32,468 nt of DNA, from positions 1 through 32,468 of the forward strand of contig JACSRV010000075.1 of NCBI GenBank assembly GCA_014879545.1, written 5' to 3'. The notes under the pieces were generated by a model. The model had not been told where the DNA came from, did no database searches, and saw only the letters and a list, made by a program, of their open reading frames with translations. The DNA is from Chitinophagaceae bacterium (GTDB lineage Bacteria; Bacteroidota; Bacteroidia; Chitinophagales; Chitinophagaceae). Numbering within the stretch: position 1 is the first letter of the stretch; each line of letters opens with the position of its first letter. A program made the position numbers and the translations under genes. This document shows positions 1-8,785 of this stretch, piece after piece.

Positions 1-196
1 AAAACAACAAAAAAATAATTATTCTTTTATCCGTCTCGTTCCTTCGGCTCTTCACTGCAAGTGAACTATCGTAAAATTAGTTGATAATTTCATAATTGCC
101 AAGTGTACGATTGCGATAGCTCACATACTTTTCACGGCTCGGTTTTAACACCTTCCCTCGTTTTAATTAGTAACTTTGGCATCCAATCTGTAACGG

Positions 197-1693
197 ATGA
201 AAATAAAATCTTTCCTTGCAAAACCCTACGCATACATTGTGCATGCAAGGGTGCGTAAGGGTATGGCAACAGCGGTTGCAGACCAGCAGGCAATTCTTCA
301 ATACCTGCTAAAGAATGGTAGCCGCACCGTTTTCGGGAAAGAACACAACTTCCAGCAGCTAAAGACTTACGAGGATTTCAGGAACGCGGTACCCATTCGC
401 GACTACGAGGCTTTCATTCCCTGGATAGAACGAATAAAGAAGGGCGAACCGAATGTGTTGTGGAAGGGCCGTCCTATTTACTTTGCCAAGACTTCAGGCA
501 CGACAAGCGGGGTCAAGTACATACCTATTTCTAAAGAGTCGATACCCAATCATATTGCCGGCGCACGCGATGCATTGCTTTGCTACATGACCGAAAGCGG
601 CAACACTGCTTTTGCCGACGGGAAGATGATATTCCTTTCGGGGTCGCCTGAGCTGGAACGCGTTGGTGGAGTTCCAACGGGCAGACTCAGCGGCATTGTG
701 AATCACTTCATACCCCGTTATCTGCGCGGCAATCAGTTGCCATCCTACGAGACCAACTGTATTGAAGATTGGGAGACTAAGCTGGAGAAGATAGTGCAGG
801 AGACCATGAACGAGAACATGACGCTGATAAGTGGCATTCCGCCATGGATGCAGATGTACTTCGACTGGCTGATACAACGTAATGAAGGAAAAAAGATAAA
901 AGACATTTTCCCGAAGCTGCAGGTCATAGTACATGGCGGCGTAAATTTTGAACCCTACCGCGCCCGCCTCACCGATAGCCTCGGTGGTCAGGTCGATATG
1001 ATAGAGACTTTTCCTGCATCAGAGGGCTTCTTCGCCTTTCAGGATCGTATTGGCGGCGAAGGATTGTTGCTGAATACCAATGCCGGTATTTTCTACGAAT
1101 TCATCCCTGCTGCCGAGATACACAAAGAAAATCCCACACGCCTGTCGCTTGCCGACGTGAAAGTAGGTGAGAACTACGCACTCATAGTCAGCACTAATGC
1201 AGGCCTCTGGGGATACAACATCGGAGATACGGTCCGTTTCCTGAGTACAGATCCATACCGCCTTGTAGTGACAGGCCGTGTGAAACATTTTATCTCCGCG
1301 TTTGGAGAGCATGTGATAGGCGAGGAGGTTGAGTATGCGATAATGAACGCTGCCCGCGAACATGATGTGCAGGTAACGGAGTTCACCATTGCACCACGCA
1401 TACAGGTATCGGGCGAACTGCCCTATCATGAATGGTTTGTGGAGTTTGGTACCATGCCTGCCGATATGGACGCATTTGCCACAACGGTCAACAATCATTT
1501 ACGTGCAAAGAACATTTATTACGAAGACCTGATGTCCGGCAGTATTCTGCAACCGTTGAAGATAAGGGTGATGAAAAAGAATACATTCATTGAGTATATG
1601 CGCTCCATAGGCAAGCTGGGCGGTCAGAACAAGGTGCCGCGCCTGGGCAACGACCGTAAGATCGCCGATGCGTTGCAGCCATGGATAGCATAA
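197..1693 (+). CDS. GH3 (auxin-responsive GH3-like) family protein, putative acyl-adenylating/amido synthetase
   Basis: 498-aa ORF; FAKTSGTTSGVKYIPIS resembles the adenylate-forming ATP-binding loop, and YALIVSTNAGLWGYNIGDTVRF / VTGRVKHFISAFGEHVIGEEVE resemble GH3 motifs. Confidence 0.85.
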   Translation: MKIKSFLAKPYAYIVHARVRKGMATAVADQQAILQYLLKNGSRTVFGKEHNFQQLKTYEDFRNAVPIRDYEAFIPWIERIKKGEPNVLWKGRPIYFAKTSGTTSGVKYIPISKESIPNHIAGARDALLCYMTESGNTAFADGKMIFLSGSPELERVGGVPTGRLSGIVNHFIPRYLRGNQLPSYETNCIEDWETKLEKIVQETMNENMTLISGIPPWMQMYFDWLIQRNEGKKIKDIFPKLQVIVHGGVNFEPYRARLTDSLGGQVDMIETFPASEGFFAFQDRIGGEGLLLNTNAGIFYEFIPAAEIHKENPTRLSLADVKVGENYALIVSTNAGLWGYNIGDTVRFLSTDPYRLVVTGRVKHFISAFGEHVIGEEVEYAIMNAAREHDVQVTEFTIAPRIQVSGELPYHEWFVEFGTMPADMDAFATTVNNHLRAKNIYYEDLMSGSILQPLKIRVMKKNTFIEYMRSIGKLGGQNKVPRLGNDRKIADALQPWIA

Positions 1694-1709
1694 TATTTTT
1701 TGGTCACAG

Positions 1710-1753
1710 ATATAACGAATAAGCCCCGCAAATGCGGGGCTTATTCGTTATAT
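1710..1753. terminator. Bidirectional intrinsic terminator between convergent genes
   Basis: Perfect 21-bp inverted repeat ATATAACGAATAAGCCCCGCA-AA-TGCGGGGCTTATTCGTTATAT between convergent CDSs. Confidence 0.8.
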
Positions 1754-1767
1754 TCTTCTCGTTTGAA

Positions 1768-3555
1768 CTACTTGATATTTGGGTGTGGAGGAGGCACATT
1801 CGATTCACCGCCTTCATCAACATTAGCGGGGCGATAGGTAACGATGTTCTCGTCACCGGCTTCTCCATACTTGAAGATAAAGCGGTCGCGGCCAATACTG
1901 TTCTTGTCGCTCATGTACTCGATAACGGCATTCACGTGCTCCCACGATTTCTGTTCTTTCACCTTGCTGCCGGTACCGCCGCCCATTATCACCACTTTAC
2001 ACAACGGATTGGCCTGCATCTGCGCGGCCAGTGTTGCCAGCTGTATTTCCATTCCCTTGTTGATCTTGTTCGATTTTTCAGGGAAGAGCAACGTGCCTGC
2101 GCCAATGTTGCCGCACGGGTTCTTGTCGCCGCCCTTGGTGTTGTTGTTATTGTTGCTCACCATTTCCTTGCAGCCATCAGGACAAGGGCAATTACCTACA
2201 CCATCCGCATCAACCGGCTGACACTCTGTAGGGGTGATCAGTTGTTTGTCTTTGTAGTCAGGCACACCATCGCCATCAGTATCCAGCGGGCAGCCGTGTG
2301 CGTCCACAGGCAGGTCTTTAGGTGTTTTCGGACACTTGTCGAACTGGTCTGTAACGCCATCTTCATCCTTGTCGGGCAATACCGGATTAGGCAGTATCAT
2401 GTGACGCGGGTAGGAGAGCTCGTTGTAGCCATGGTCCAGCGGGTTCATCCAGTACAGTGGCTCTACAGCTTTCTTGGTCTTGATGTTCATGTTCACACCT
2501 ACCGAGAAATAATTGATCGCGTCCGATGAACGACCCGTGCTTACAGTGTTGCCAAGGTTGGGACCGAAGCGTGTACCGTCCAGATAAGGGTCCATAGGGA
2601 AGATGTACCTGTTCTCTACCTGAACGTTGAACATTTTATTGATCTTGTATTGCACACCCAGACCTACACTTGGCGCGAAGTCCAGGTGTTTCTTGTCGAG
2701 GAACGTCTTTCTGTTGGTATTGGGTGCCGGTGTTTCGTGCGATTTGTCCAGCCCCTTGCGCAGGTCTTTGCGTATCGCTTTCAGGTCACCGTTAGGGTTC
2801 GAGACCATGGTAGCGAAGTTGTATTCTTCGTAATTATCGTTCAGTGCGTTTACGCGTGTTTTATACCCCAGTGCGCCCAGACCCAGATAGCCGAAGAAAG
2901 ATACCTTGTTCCGTGCCTGATGGAAGTTGATGTTACCAACGTTAAACATAAGATCCAGGTTCAGTTGCGACGATTCCATGCGTGTGGAGCGATAGACACG
3001 TTCCGCAGGTTGTCCGTTGCCAGATTGCTGCAGTGGTACATACCCGAATTCGGTATAGGGTGCGTCATATCCGGTGGTTGCTTGCAGGTCAAGATTCCTT
3101 GCCACACCGTATATGTACTGCATCCTCATGGAGAATGCATATCCAAGAGACTTGCGCACGTTGAAGTTGATGCCGCCACCGCCTTTGTTCCACAACATGG
3201 TAGAAGGGATATTGCCGATAACATTGTACAGGCCTCCACCTATACCCACCTCAAACATGTTGCGTGGCTTGGGTGGAAATGCCTCCTGGTGTTCCATGTA
3301 GGCATGGAATTGCTTGGCAGGTTTGCCCTTGCGGTAGTAGGCCGAGTCCATGATATCATAGTTTTGGCCATGATACGTCATGTCCCTGTTCGACCATTGA
3401 AGGCCGGCGGGTTTAGATGCCGGTGCCGCCGGTGCTGCCTGGCTTTCTTCGTTGGCAGCTCCTTTTGCTTTCTTGTCTTTTTTCTCCTGCGCCGATAGCG
3501 AAGAAGCAGCAAGAACCGCAAGACCCGATATCAATAAAAACTTCCTTGCAAGCAT
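1768..3555 (-). CDS. Outer-membrane protein with N-terminal beta-barrel-like region, thrombospondin type-3-like Ca-binding repeats and diverged OmpA-like C-terminus
   Basis: Start refined to MLARKFLLISGLAVLAASSLSAQ (signal peptide); DKDEDGVTDQFDKCPKTP and DTDGDGVPDYKD repeats; C-terminal CKVVIMGGGTGSKVKEQKSWEHVNAVIEYM resembles an OmpA domain. Confidence 0.8.
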   Translation of the reverse strand: MLARKFLLISGLAVLAASSLSAQEKKDKKAKGAANEESQAAPAAPASKPAGLQWSNRDMTYHGQNYDIMDSAYYRKGKPAKQFHAYMEHQEAFPPKPRNMFEVGIGGGLYNVIGNIPSTMLWNKGGGGINFNVRKSLGYAFSMRMQYIYGVARNLDLQATTGYDAPYTEFGYVPLQQSGNGQPAERVYRSTRMESSQLNLDLMFNVGNINFHQARNKVSFFGYLGLGALGYKTRVNALNDNYEEYNFATMVSNPNGDLKAIRKDLRKGLDKSHETPAPNTNRKTFLDKKHLDFAPSVGLGVQYKINKMFNVQVENRYIFPMDPYLDGTRFGPNLGNTVSTGRSSDAINYFSVGVNMNIKTKKAVEPLYWMNPLDHGYNELSYPRHMILPNPVLPDKDEDGVTDQFDKCPKTPKDLPVDAHGCPLDTDGDGVPDYKDKQLITPTECQPVDADGVGNCPCPDGCKEMVSNNNNNTKGGDKNPCGNIGAGTLLFPEKSNKINKGMEIQLATLAAQMQANPLCKVVIMGGGTGSKVKEQKSWEHVNAVIEYMSDKNSIGRDRFIFKYGEAGDENIVTYRPANVDEGGESNVPPPHPNIK

Positions 3556-3602
3556 AGATTGTATTTTACATTGCGTATTTTCTTTAATTGAACACGCACA
3601 AA

Positions 3603-3610
3603 CAAAGGTA
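3603..3610 (-). promoter_or_regulatory. Bacteroidota-type -7 element (TACCTTTG) upstream of the OmpA-like gene
   Basis: CAAAGGTA on + (TACCTTTG on -), about 48 nt upstream of the ATG; fits TAnnTTTG. Confidence 0.45.
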
Positions 3611-3754
3611 TAGACCACCACAACAAAAAACAAACCGCCACCATCTTTTGACCCGTATTTCACGGTTTTATTATGTGTGTACCCGCATTGGCAAAAAATA
3701 TGTGGCAAATAGGATTCTTATTTCGACTTTTACACGCAATTTCGCAACACACTG

Positions 3755-4717
3755 ATGGAGCGTATACAGAAAGTAATAGGCACAGAACTGTCGCTTTTCG
3801 AGAAGAAGTTCGCGGAGAGTGTAAAAGGCAGTAACCCCCTGCTCGATCGTATCATGCGCTTTATCATAAAGCGGAAGGGGAAGCAGATGCGCCCCATGTT
3901 CGTTTTTCTTTCGGCACGTATCGCGGGCGAGATCAACGAATCTTCTTACAGGGCAGCATCCCTCATAGAACTCCTCCATACGGCCACGCTTGTGCACGAT
4001 GATGTAGTTGATAACTCCATGAAACGGCGCAATTTCTTTTCCATCAACGCGCTCTGGAAGAATAAGATTGCGGTGCTGGTGGGAGACTATCTGTTATCAA
4101 AAGGTTTGCTCCTGTCCATCGATAATGGCGATTACAAGATCCTCCAGATCACATCGCGCGCTGTAAAGGAAATGAGTGAGGGCGAACTGATGCAGATGGA
4201 AAAAGCACGCAAGCTGGATATTGATGAGAGCGTTTACTTCGACATCATCAGGGCAAAGACGGCTTCTCTGCTGGCGGCTGCCTGCGCATCAGGAGCCTAC
4301 TCCACAACGCAAAACGAGGAAGTGGCAGAGAAATTCCGCCTTTTCGGTGAGAAGGTGGGCATTGCATTTCAGATAAAGGACGACCTATTCGATTATGGTC
4401 AGGACAACATAGGCAAACCCACAGGCATAGACATCAAGGAAAAGAAGATGACCCTGCCGCTTATTTATGCGCTGCAGCATGCCGACACAGCCACACGCCG
4501 CCGCATCATCTATACGGTAAAGAACAACAGCACCGACCGGAGGAAAGTGGATGAGGTGATCAGTTATGTGCAAACCTCCGGAGGTATAGATTACGCCAAA
4601 GAAAAAATGACGCAATACAAAAAGGATGCCATTGACATCCTTAATACTTTCCCTCCTTCAGCCGAACGCACTGCAATGGAGCAGTTGGTCGACTATGTAA
4701 TTGACAGGAAGTATTGA
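3755..4717 (+). CDS. Polyprenyl synthetase family protein (all-trans polyprenyl diphosphate synthase)
   Basis: First Asp-rich motif LVHDDVVDNS and second QIKDDLFDYG; GKQMRP near the N-terminus. Confidence 0.93.
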   Translation: MERIQKVIGTELSLFEKKFAESVKGSNPLLDRIMRFIIKRKGKQMRPMFVFLSARIAGEINESSYRAASLIELLHTATLVHDDVVDNSMKRRNFFSINALWKNKIAVLVGDYLLSKGLLLSIDNGDYKILQITSRAVKEMSEGELMQMEKARKLDIDESVYFDIIRAKTASLLAAACASGAYSTTQNEEVAEKFRLFGEKVGIAFQIKDDLFDYGQDNIGKPTGIDIKEKKMTLPLIYALQHADTATRRRIIYTVKNNSTDRRKVDEVISYVQTSGGIDYAKEKMTQYKKDAIDILNTFPPSAERTAMEQLVDYVIDRKY

Positions 4718-4732
4718 TTTGAGAATAACTCC

Positions 4733-5545
4733 TTACCATTCCATACCCGGGTAGGTACGTTGCATGAACTGCATTTCGGCAAGTATGTAACCCAGATGCT
4801 CGGTATGACGGCCATGTTTACCGCCTTCCTGCATCCATGTGCCCTTGGGAACCTCAAGTGTAGCTTCCTGCAATACAGACGCGATACGCTCCATCCACTT
4901 CGGTTGCAATGATGCCAGATCCACTCCTATACCACTCAGTGCTGCTTCTTTCTCAGCGTCGCTCATATTGAAGAGCTCGCCGGTAAATGACCAAAGTTCG
5001 TTGAGTGCGGTTTGCATGCGCTCGCGACTTTCCTCTGTACCATCGCCCAGGCGCACCACCCACTCGCTGCTCCAACGCAGGTGGTAAGTCACTTCTTTCA
5101 ATGATTTTTCAGCTATCGCAGCCAGTGTGGTTTCCTTGCTGTTTTGCAGTGCAGAAAAGAAATAGAACGCAAACGCGTCGTAGTAGAGCGCACGTGCTAC
5201 GGTGTAGGCCCAGTCGTTGTTGGGCTGCTCCACCAGCAGCACATTCCTGAAGTCCCATCCGTCGCGCAGAAAGGCCATGTCATCTTCATCCAGCGTATTG
5301 CCGGTGTTCACAAGGTTTTGAATAGCAACAGAAGTTACAGCCGTTTTCTTCTCGTTTTCAGGCAGGTTATTGAATTGTTCTGCGGCATATTGAAACAGAC
5401 TCCTTGCCCGACCCAGATGGTCGAGTGAAGTATTGGTCAATGCAATGTCCTGTTCCAATATCGGACCATGTCCGCACCATTCACTCAGCCTGTGACCAAG
5501 TATCAGCGCGTCATCAGCCAACCGCAGTGTATATTCTAAGCTCAT
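4733..5545 (-). CDS. paaC: 1,2-phenylacetyl-CoA epoxidase subunit PaaC
   Basis: LADDALILGHRLSEWCGHGPILEQDIALTNTSLDHLGRAR and EVTYHLRWSSEWVVRLGDGTEES; downstream of paaA and paaB. Confidence 0.93.
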   Translation of the reverse strand: MSLEYTLRLADDALILGHRLSEWCGHGPILEQDIALTNTSLDHLGRARSLFQYAAEQFNNLPENEKKTAVTSVAIQNLVNTGNTLDEDDMAFLRDGWDFRNVLLVEQPNNDWAYTVARALYYDAFAFYFFSALQNSKETTLAAIAEKSLKEVTYHLRWSSEWVVRLGDGTEESRERMQTALNELWSFTGELFNMSDAEKEAALSGIGVDLASLQPKWMERIASVLQEATLEVPKGTWMQEGGKHGRHTEHLGYILAEMQFMQRTYPGMEW

Positions 5546-5564
5546 GTGTTGTTTTTAATTCTTG

Positions 5565-5582
5565 TGCCATCGTAGGATGGCA
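5565..5582 (-). promoter_or_regulatory. Small hairpin in the paaB-paaC intercistronic region
   Basis: TGCCATC-GTAG-GATGGCA, perfect 7-bp stem about 20 nt upstream of the paaC start. Confidence 0.4.
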
Positions 5583-5618
5583 ATGATACCGTGTTCGCAA
5601 TAACGCATTATTATGCAT

Positions 5619-5656
5619 CCCAATTCCAAACCCCCAACTCCCAATTCCCCAAACCC
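5619..5656 (-). other. G-quadruplex-capable tract between paaB and paaC
   Basis: Minus strand reads GGGTTTGGGGAATTGGGAGTTGGGGGTTTGGAATTGGG, fitting G3+N1-7 repeated at least four times. Confidence 0.55.
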
Positions 5657-5958
5657 TACATGTACTTTACTTCATCGGGAAGATCGTAGAATGTAGGGTG
5701 GCGATAGATCTTATCGCTCGCCGGGTCGTACAGAGATGCTGATTCGCCCGGGTCGGAAGCATGTATGTTTTTGCTTTCTACTACCCAGATGCTCACACCC
5801 TCCATGCGACGGGTATATACGTCACGGGCATTTTCAATCGCCATTTCGGCATCGGCTGCGTGCAGGCTACCGGCATGTTTGTGGTCCAGACCGGCCTTGC
5901 TGCGGATAAATACTTCCCACAGAGGCCACTCGTGTTTATTCAGTTTATCGTTGGTCAT
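5656..5958 (-). CDS. paaB: 1,2-phenylacetyl-CoA epoxidase subunit PaaB
   Basis: Internal start MTNDKLNKHEWPLWEVFIRSKAGLDHKHAGSLHAADAEMAIENARDVYTRR; PaaB-like size (about 100 aa) and position. Confidence 0.92.
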   Translation of the reverse strand: MTNDKLNKHEWPLWEVFIRSKAGLDHKHAGSLHAADAEMAIENARDVYTRRMEGVSIWVVESKNIHASDPGESASLYDPASDKIYRHPTFYDLPDEVKYM

Positions 5959-5984
5959 TTGTTTCGTGTTGAATGTTTGATCAG

Positions 5985-6932
5985 TTACGCAGCCTTGGTA
6001 GCTGAGCGTTCTTTCCTTTTTGCTGCATGTGCCATGGCTGCATCGCGCACCCATTGTCCATCTTCCCATGCCTTGCGGCGTGCGTCCAGGCGTTGTTTGT
6101 TGCATGGTCCGTTGCCCTTTATCACATTGTAGAACTCAGCCCAGTTTATCTTGCCGAAGTCATAATGACCGCGCTCTTCATTCCACTTCAGATCTTTATC
6201 CGGAATTTCAAGACCCAACACTTTCGCTTGTTCTACCGTAACGTCCACAAATTTCTGACGCAGCTCGTCATTGGTAAAACGTTTGATACGCCACCTCACA
6301 CTCGATTCTGTGTTCGGACTTTCGGCATCAGGCGGACCAAACATCATAAGCGATGGCCACCACCAGCGATTCAGTGCGTCCTGCGCCATTTTGCGCTGCA
6401 CTTCAGATCCTTTAGACAGCGTCAGCATGATCTCGAAACCTTGCCTCTGGTGGAAGCTCTCTTCTTTGCACACGCGCACCATGGCACGTGCATAGGGGCC
6501 GTAAGACGTGCGGCAAAGCGGCACCTGATTCATGATGGCGGCACCGTCCACCAGCCAGCCTATTGCGCCCATATCGGCCCAGGTAAGGGTAGGGTAGTTG
6601 AATATTGAGGAGTATTTAGCTTTTCCGGTGTGCAATTGATCGTACATCTCATCGCGGCTGATGCCCAGGGTCTCTGCGGCACTATACAGGTACAGGCCAT
6701 GACCTGCTTCGTCCTGCACCTTCGCCAGAAGCACAGCCTTGCGACGCAACGATGGGGCACGGGTTATCCAATTGCCTTCCGGCAGCATACCTATTATCTC
6801 GCTGTGCGCGTGTTGCGATATCTGCCTGATGAGTGTCTTCCGGTAGTCGTCCGGCATCCAGTCTTTCGGCTCTATGGCTATTTCCCGGTCTATCAGGCTG
6901 TCAAAATGTTCCTGAAAAGAATGTACGGTCAT
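5985..6932 (-). CDS. paaA: 1,2-phenylacetyl-CoA epoxidase subunit PaaA
   Basis: [64 protein letters not shown], with di-iron ligand-like residues. Confidence 0.95.
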   Translation of the reverse strand: MTVHSFQEHFDSLIDREIAIEPKDWMPDDYRKTLIRQISQHAHSEIIGMLPEGNWITRAPSLRRKAVLLAKVQDEAGHGLYLYSAAETLGISRDEMYDQLHTGKAKYSSIFNYPTLTWADMGAIGWLVDGAAIMNQVPLCRTSYGPYARAMVRVCKEESFHQRQGFEIMLTLSKGSEVQRKMAQDALNRWWWPSLMMFGPPDAESPNTESSVRWRIKRFTNDELRQKFVDVTVEQAKVLGLEIPDKDLKWNEERGHYDFGKINWAEFYNVIKGNGPCNKQRLDARRKAWEDGQWVRDAAMAHAAKRKERSATKAA

Positions 6933-6953
6933 GTATATAATAATTTTGAACTA

Positions 6954-6961
6954 CAAATATA
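6954..6961 (-). promoter_or_regulatory. -7-like element TATATTTG upstream of paaABC
   Basis: CAAATATA on + strand, about 22 nt upstream of the paaA ATG. Confidence 0.45.
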
Positions 6962-7143
6962 CGCTATTCCACGCCCCTAAATGCAGCCATACGCATAAGA
7001 TATTTTTGTTTAAGAATAGGTAACGGCTATCAGTGTGTTAAAGGAGCCTGCAGGATGATGTGACGCGATCTTAGTTATGATTTTTATGGAATTTCCCTAT
7101 TCTTGTGTCTGTACCTTAGTTCCGCGCTAAAAAAGTTCACTTT

Positions 7144-7716
7144 TTGTCTCAGACCACCAGATATTCCAATTTGTCCGATGAGGACCTGATGCTGCACTAC
7201 CGCCGCAGCGGAGACAATATGTGGCTGGGAACGCTGCTGCAACGATATACCATACTGCTACTCGGCGTGGCTTTTAAGTACCTGAGGGATGTAGGGCAGG
7301 CCGAAGATGCTGTGCAACACGTTTTTGAAACGGCGCTCACGCACATCCCTGCCGAACCCATACAGAATTTCAAAGGCTGGCTGTACGTGTTGATGCGCAA
7401 TCATTGCCTGCACCTGCTGCGCGATAAAACATACAAGGCCGATGAGTCTGTTTTATTTACCGTGCCTGCTGTAGAATCGGATAAGGAAGATATCAATTGG
7501 CAGGAATATTCCATTGCTCAGATGAATGAAGCGCTCGCCCGCCTCAGTGAGGAACAGCGCATAACCATTTCACTTTTCTACCTCGAACACAAAAGCTATG
7601 AACAGATAATAACGGCAACAGGCTATACCTTTATGCAGGTGAAGAGCTACATTCAGAACGGAAAAAGAAATCTCAGGACCATACTCACTCCCATACTTCG
7701 CAACAGGCATTCATGA
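7144..7716 (+). CDS. ECF-type sigma-70 family RNA polymerase sigma factor (probable TTG start)
   Basis: Sigma region 2 (VAFKYLRDVGQAEDAVQHVFETAL) and region 4 (RLSEEQRITISLFYLEHKSYEQIITATGYTFMQVKSYIQNGKRNL). Confidence 0.88.
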   Translation: MSQTTRYSNLSDEDLMLHYRRSGDNMWLGTLLQRYTILLLGVAFKYLRDVGQAEDAVQHVFETALTHIPAEPIQNFKGWLYVLMRNHCLHLLRDKTYKADESVLFTVPAVESDKEDINWQEYSIAQMNEALARLSEEQRITISLFYLEHKSYEQIITATGYTFMQVKSYIQNGKRNLRTILTPILRNRHS

Positions 7717-8060
7717 ACGGTAAAAACAACATATCGCAAGGAGGTAAAGATCCTCGCCTTACCGAGGAAAAAATGCTTGCATACCTCGAGGGAAGGCTCT
7801 CGCCTGCCGAGCAGCACGAGGTGGAACGTTGGCTATCGGAAGAGGGCATGGAAAGTGATGCCATTGACGGATTGCAATCTATGCCCTCTGCAGACCGGCA
7901 TCGTTCCGTTGCCCGTTTGAATGCCGGTCTCAATAAAAGGGTTTCAAGACGTGGCCGGCGCGTTAGGCGTGCTTCGCCCGGTGCCAATGTTGTATTTGCT
8001 GTTCTGCTGATCCTAATACTTTTGGTACTCGTTTGGCTGGTGTTCCGGCGCATGAATTGA
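7713..8060 (+). CDS. Small single-TM protein coupled to the ECF sigma gene, possible anti-sigma/regulatory partner
   Basis: 4-bp ATGA overlap with the sigma gene; LTEEKMLAYLEGRLSPAEQHEVERWLSEE N-terminus; C-terminal TM segment NVVFAVLLILILLVLVWLVF. Confidence 0.65.
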   Translation: MNGKNNISQGGKDPRLTEEKMLAYLEGRLSPAEQHEVERWLSEEGMESDAIDGLQSMPSADRHRSVARLNAGLNKRVSRRGRRVRRASPGANVVFAVLLILILLVLVWLVFRRMN

Positions 8061-8119
8061 CAACATATCCGGTTTTTTGTGTATCTTCATGATTGTCAAC
8101 TGATTGTTTACCCCTTTCT

Positions 8120-8785
8120 ATGTTCAGTTTTTTTGCACTGGGTGCCGGCAATGCCGATGAGATAAATATGCGTCTGCTCATCGAGAGCATTGACGACCCT
8201 ATTTGGTTGGTCGATGCTTCCTGCAATATCCTGCAATGCAATGGTGCGTTCCGAGAGTGGGTAAGCCACTTTATAGGAAAGCAGCTTGGACCGGGTGACA
8301 ATGTGCTTAACAATGGCGAGGATCAGCTTTATTTCCACAAGTTCGATATGTGTTACAGACTGGCATTGGGAGGAAAGGCTTTCAAGACAGTTGAAGATCA
8401 GCTGATAAAGGGAGTCACACACTACACCAGCGTCAGTTTCAAGCCACTTATTGACGAGAACGGGAAAGTTATGGCGGTTTCTTGTTTCGCCCGTGATATA
8501 ACAGAGCAGCGCAAACACCTGTTTCACATAGAACGCCAGAATTCTACGCTACGCGAGATCGCGTTTATTGAGTCGCATAAGATCCGCGGCCCCGTCGCTA
8601 CTATTCTGGGGCTTGAGCAGTTCTTCAATTACAAAGACCTTTCCGATCCGGTGAACCGCGAAATAATGGAAGGTGTGAAGACGGTTACGCTCGAACTCGA
8701 TTCTTTCATCCGCGAGGTGGTGCGGCTGTCAAACGAAATTCAAAAGAAGGACGAGCAAGCTGCTTCAGAAGGCTCAGCGCAATAG
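8120..8785 (+). CDS. PAS domain protein with HisKA-like helix but no HATPase domain
   Basis: IESIDDPIWLVDASCNILQCNGAF and VSCFARDITEQRKH (PAS/PAC); FIESHKIRGPVATILGLEQFF is HisKA-like; the ORF ends about 70 aa later. Confidence 0.75.
   Translation: MFSFFALGAGNADEINMRLLIESIDDPIWLVDASCNILQCNGAFREWVSHFIGKQLGPGDNVLNNGEDQLYFHKFDMCYRLALGGKAFKTVEDQLIKGVTHYTSVSFKPLIDENGKVMAVSCFARDITEQRKHLFHIERQNSTLREIAFIESHKIRGPVATILGLEQFFNYKDLSDPVNREIMEGVKTVTLELDSFIREVVRLSNEIQKKDEQAASEGSAQ

Noticed and set aside
494-1498. Minus-strand ORFs inside the GH3 gene
   Set aside because: Overlap a clear CDS in antisense and show no recognisable motifs.
1732-3498. Long + strand ORFs (265 aa and 282 aa) opposite the OmpA-like gene
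   Set aside because: Antisense shadow ORFs of a well-supported minus-strand gene; no signal peptide or domain logic and His/Val/Cys-rich composition.
8774-8785. 12-bp convergent overlap between the PAS and T9SS genes as a regulatory antisense locus
   Set aside because: Short tail-to-tail overlaps are common and there is no extra evidence.
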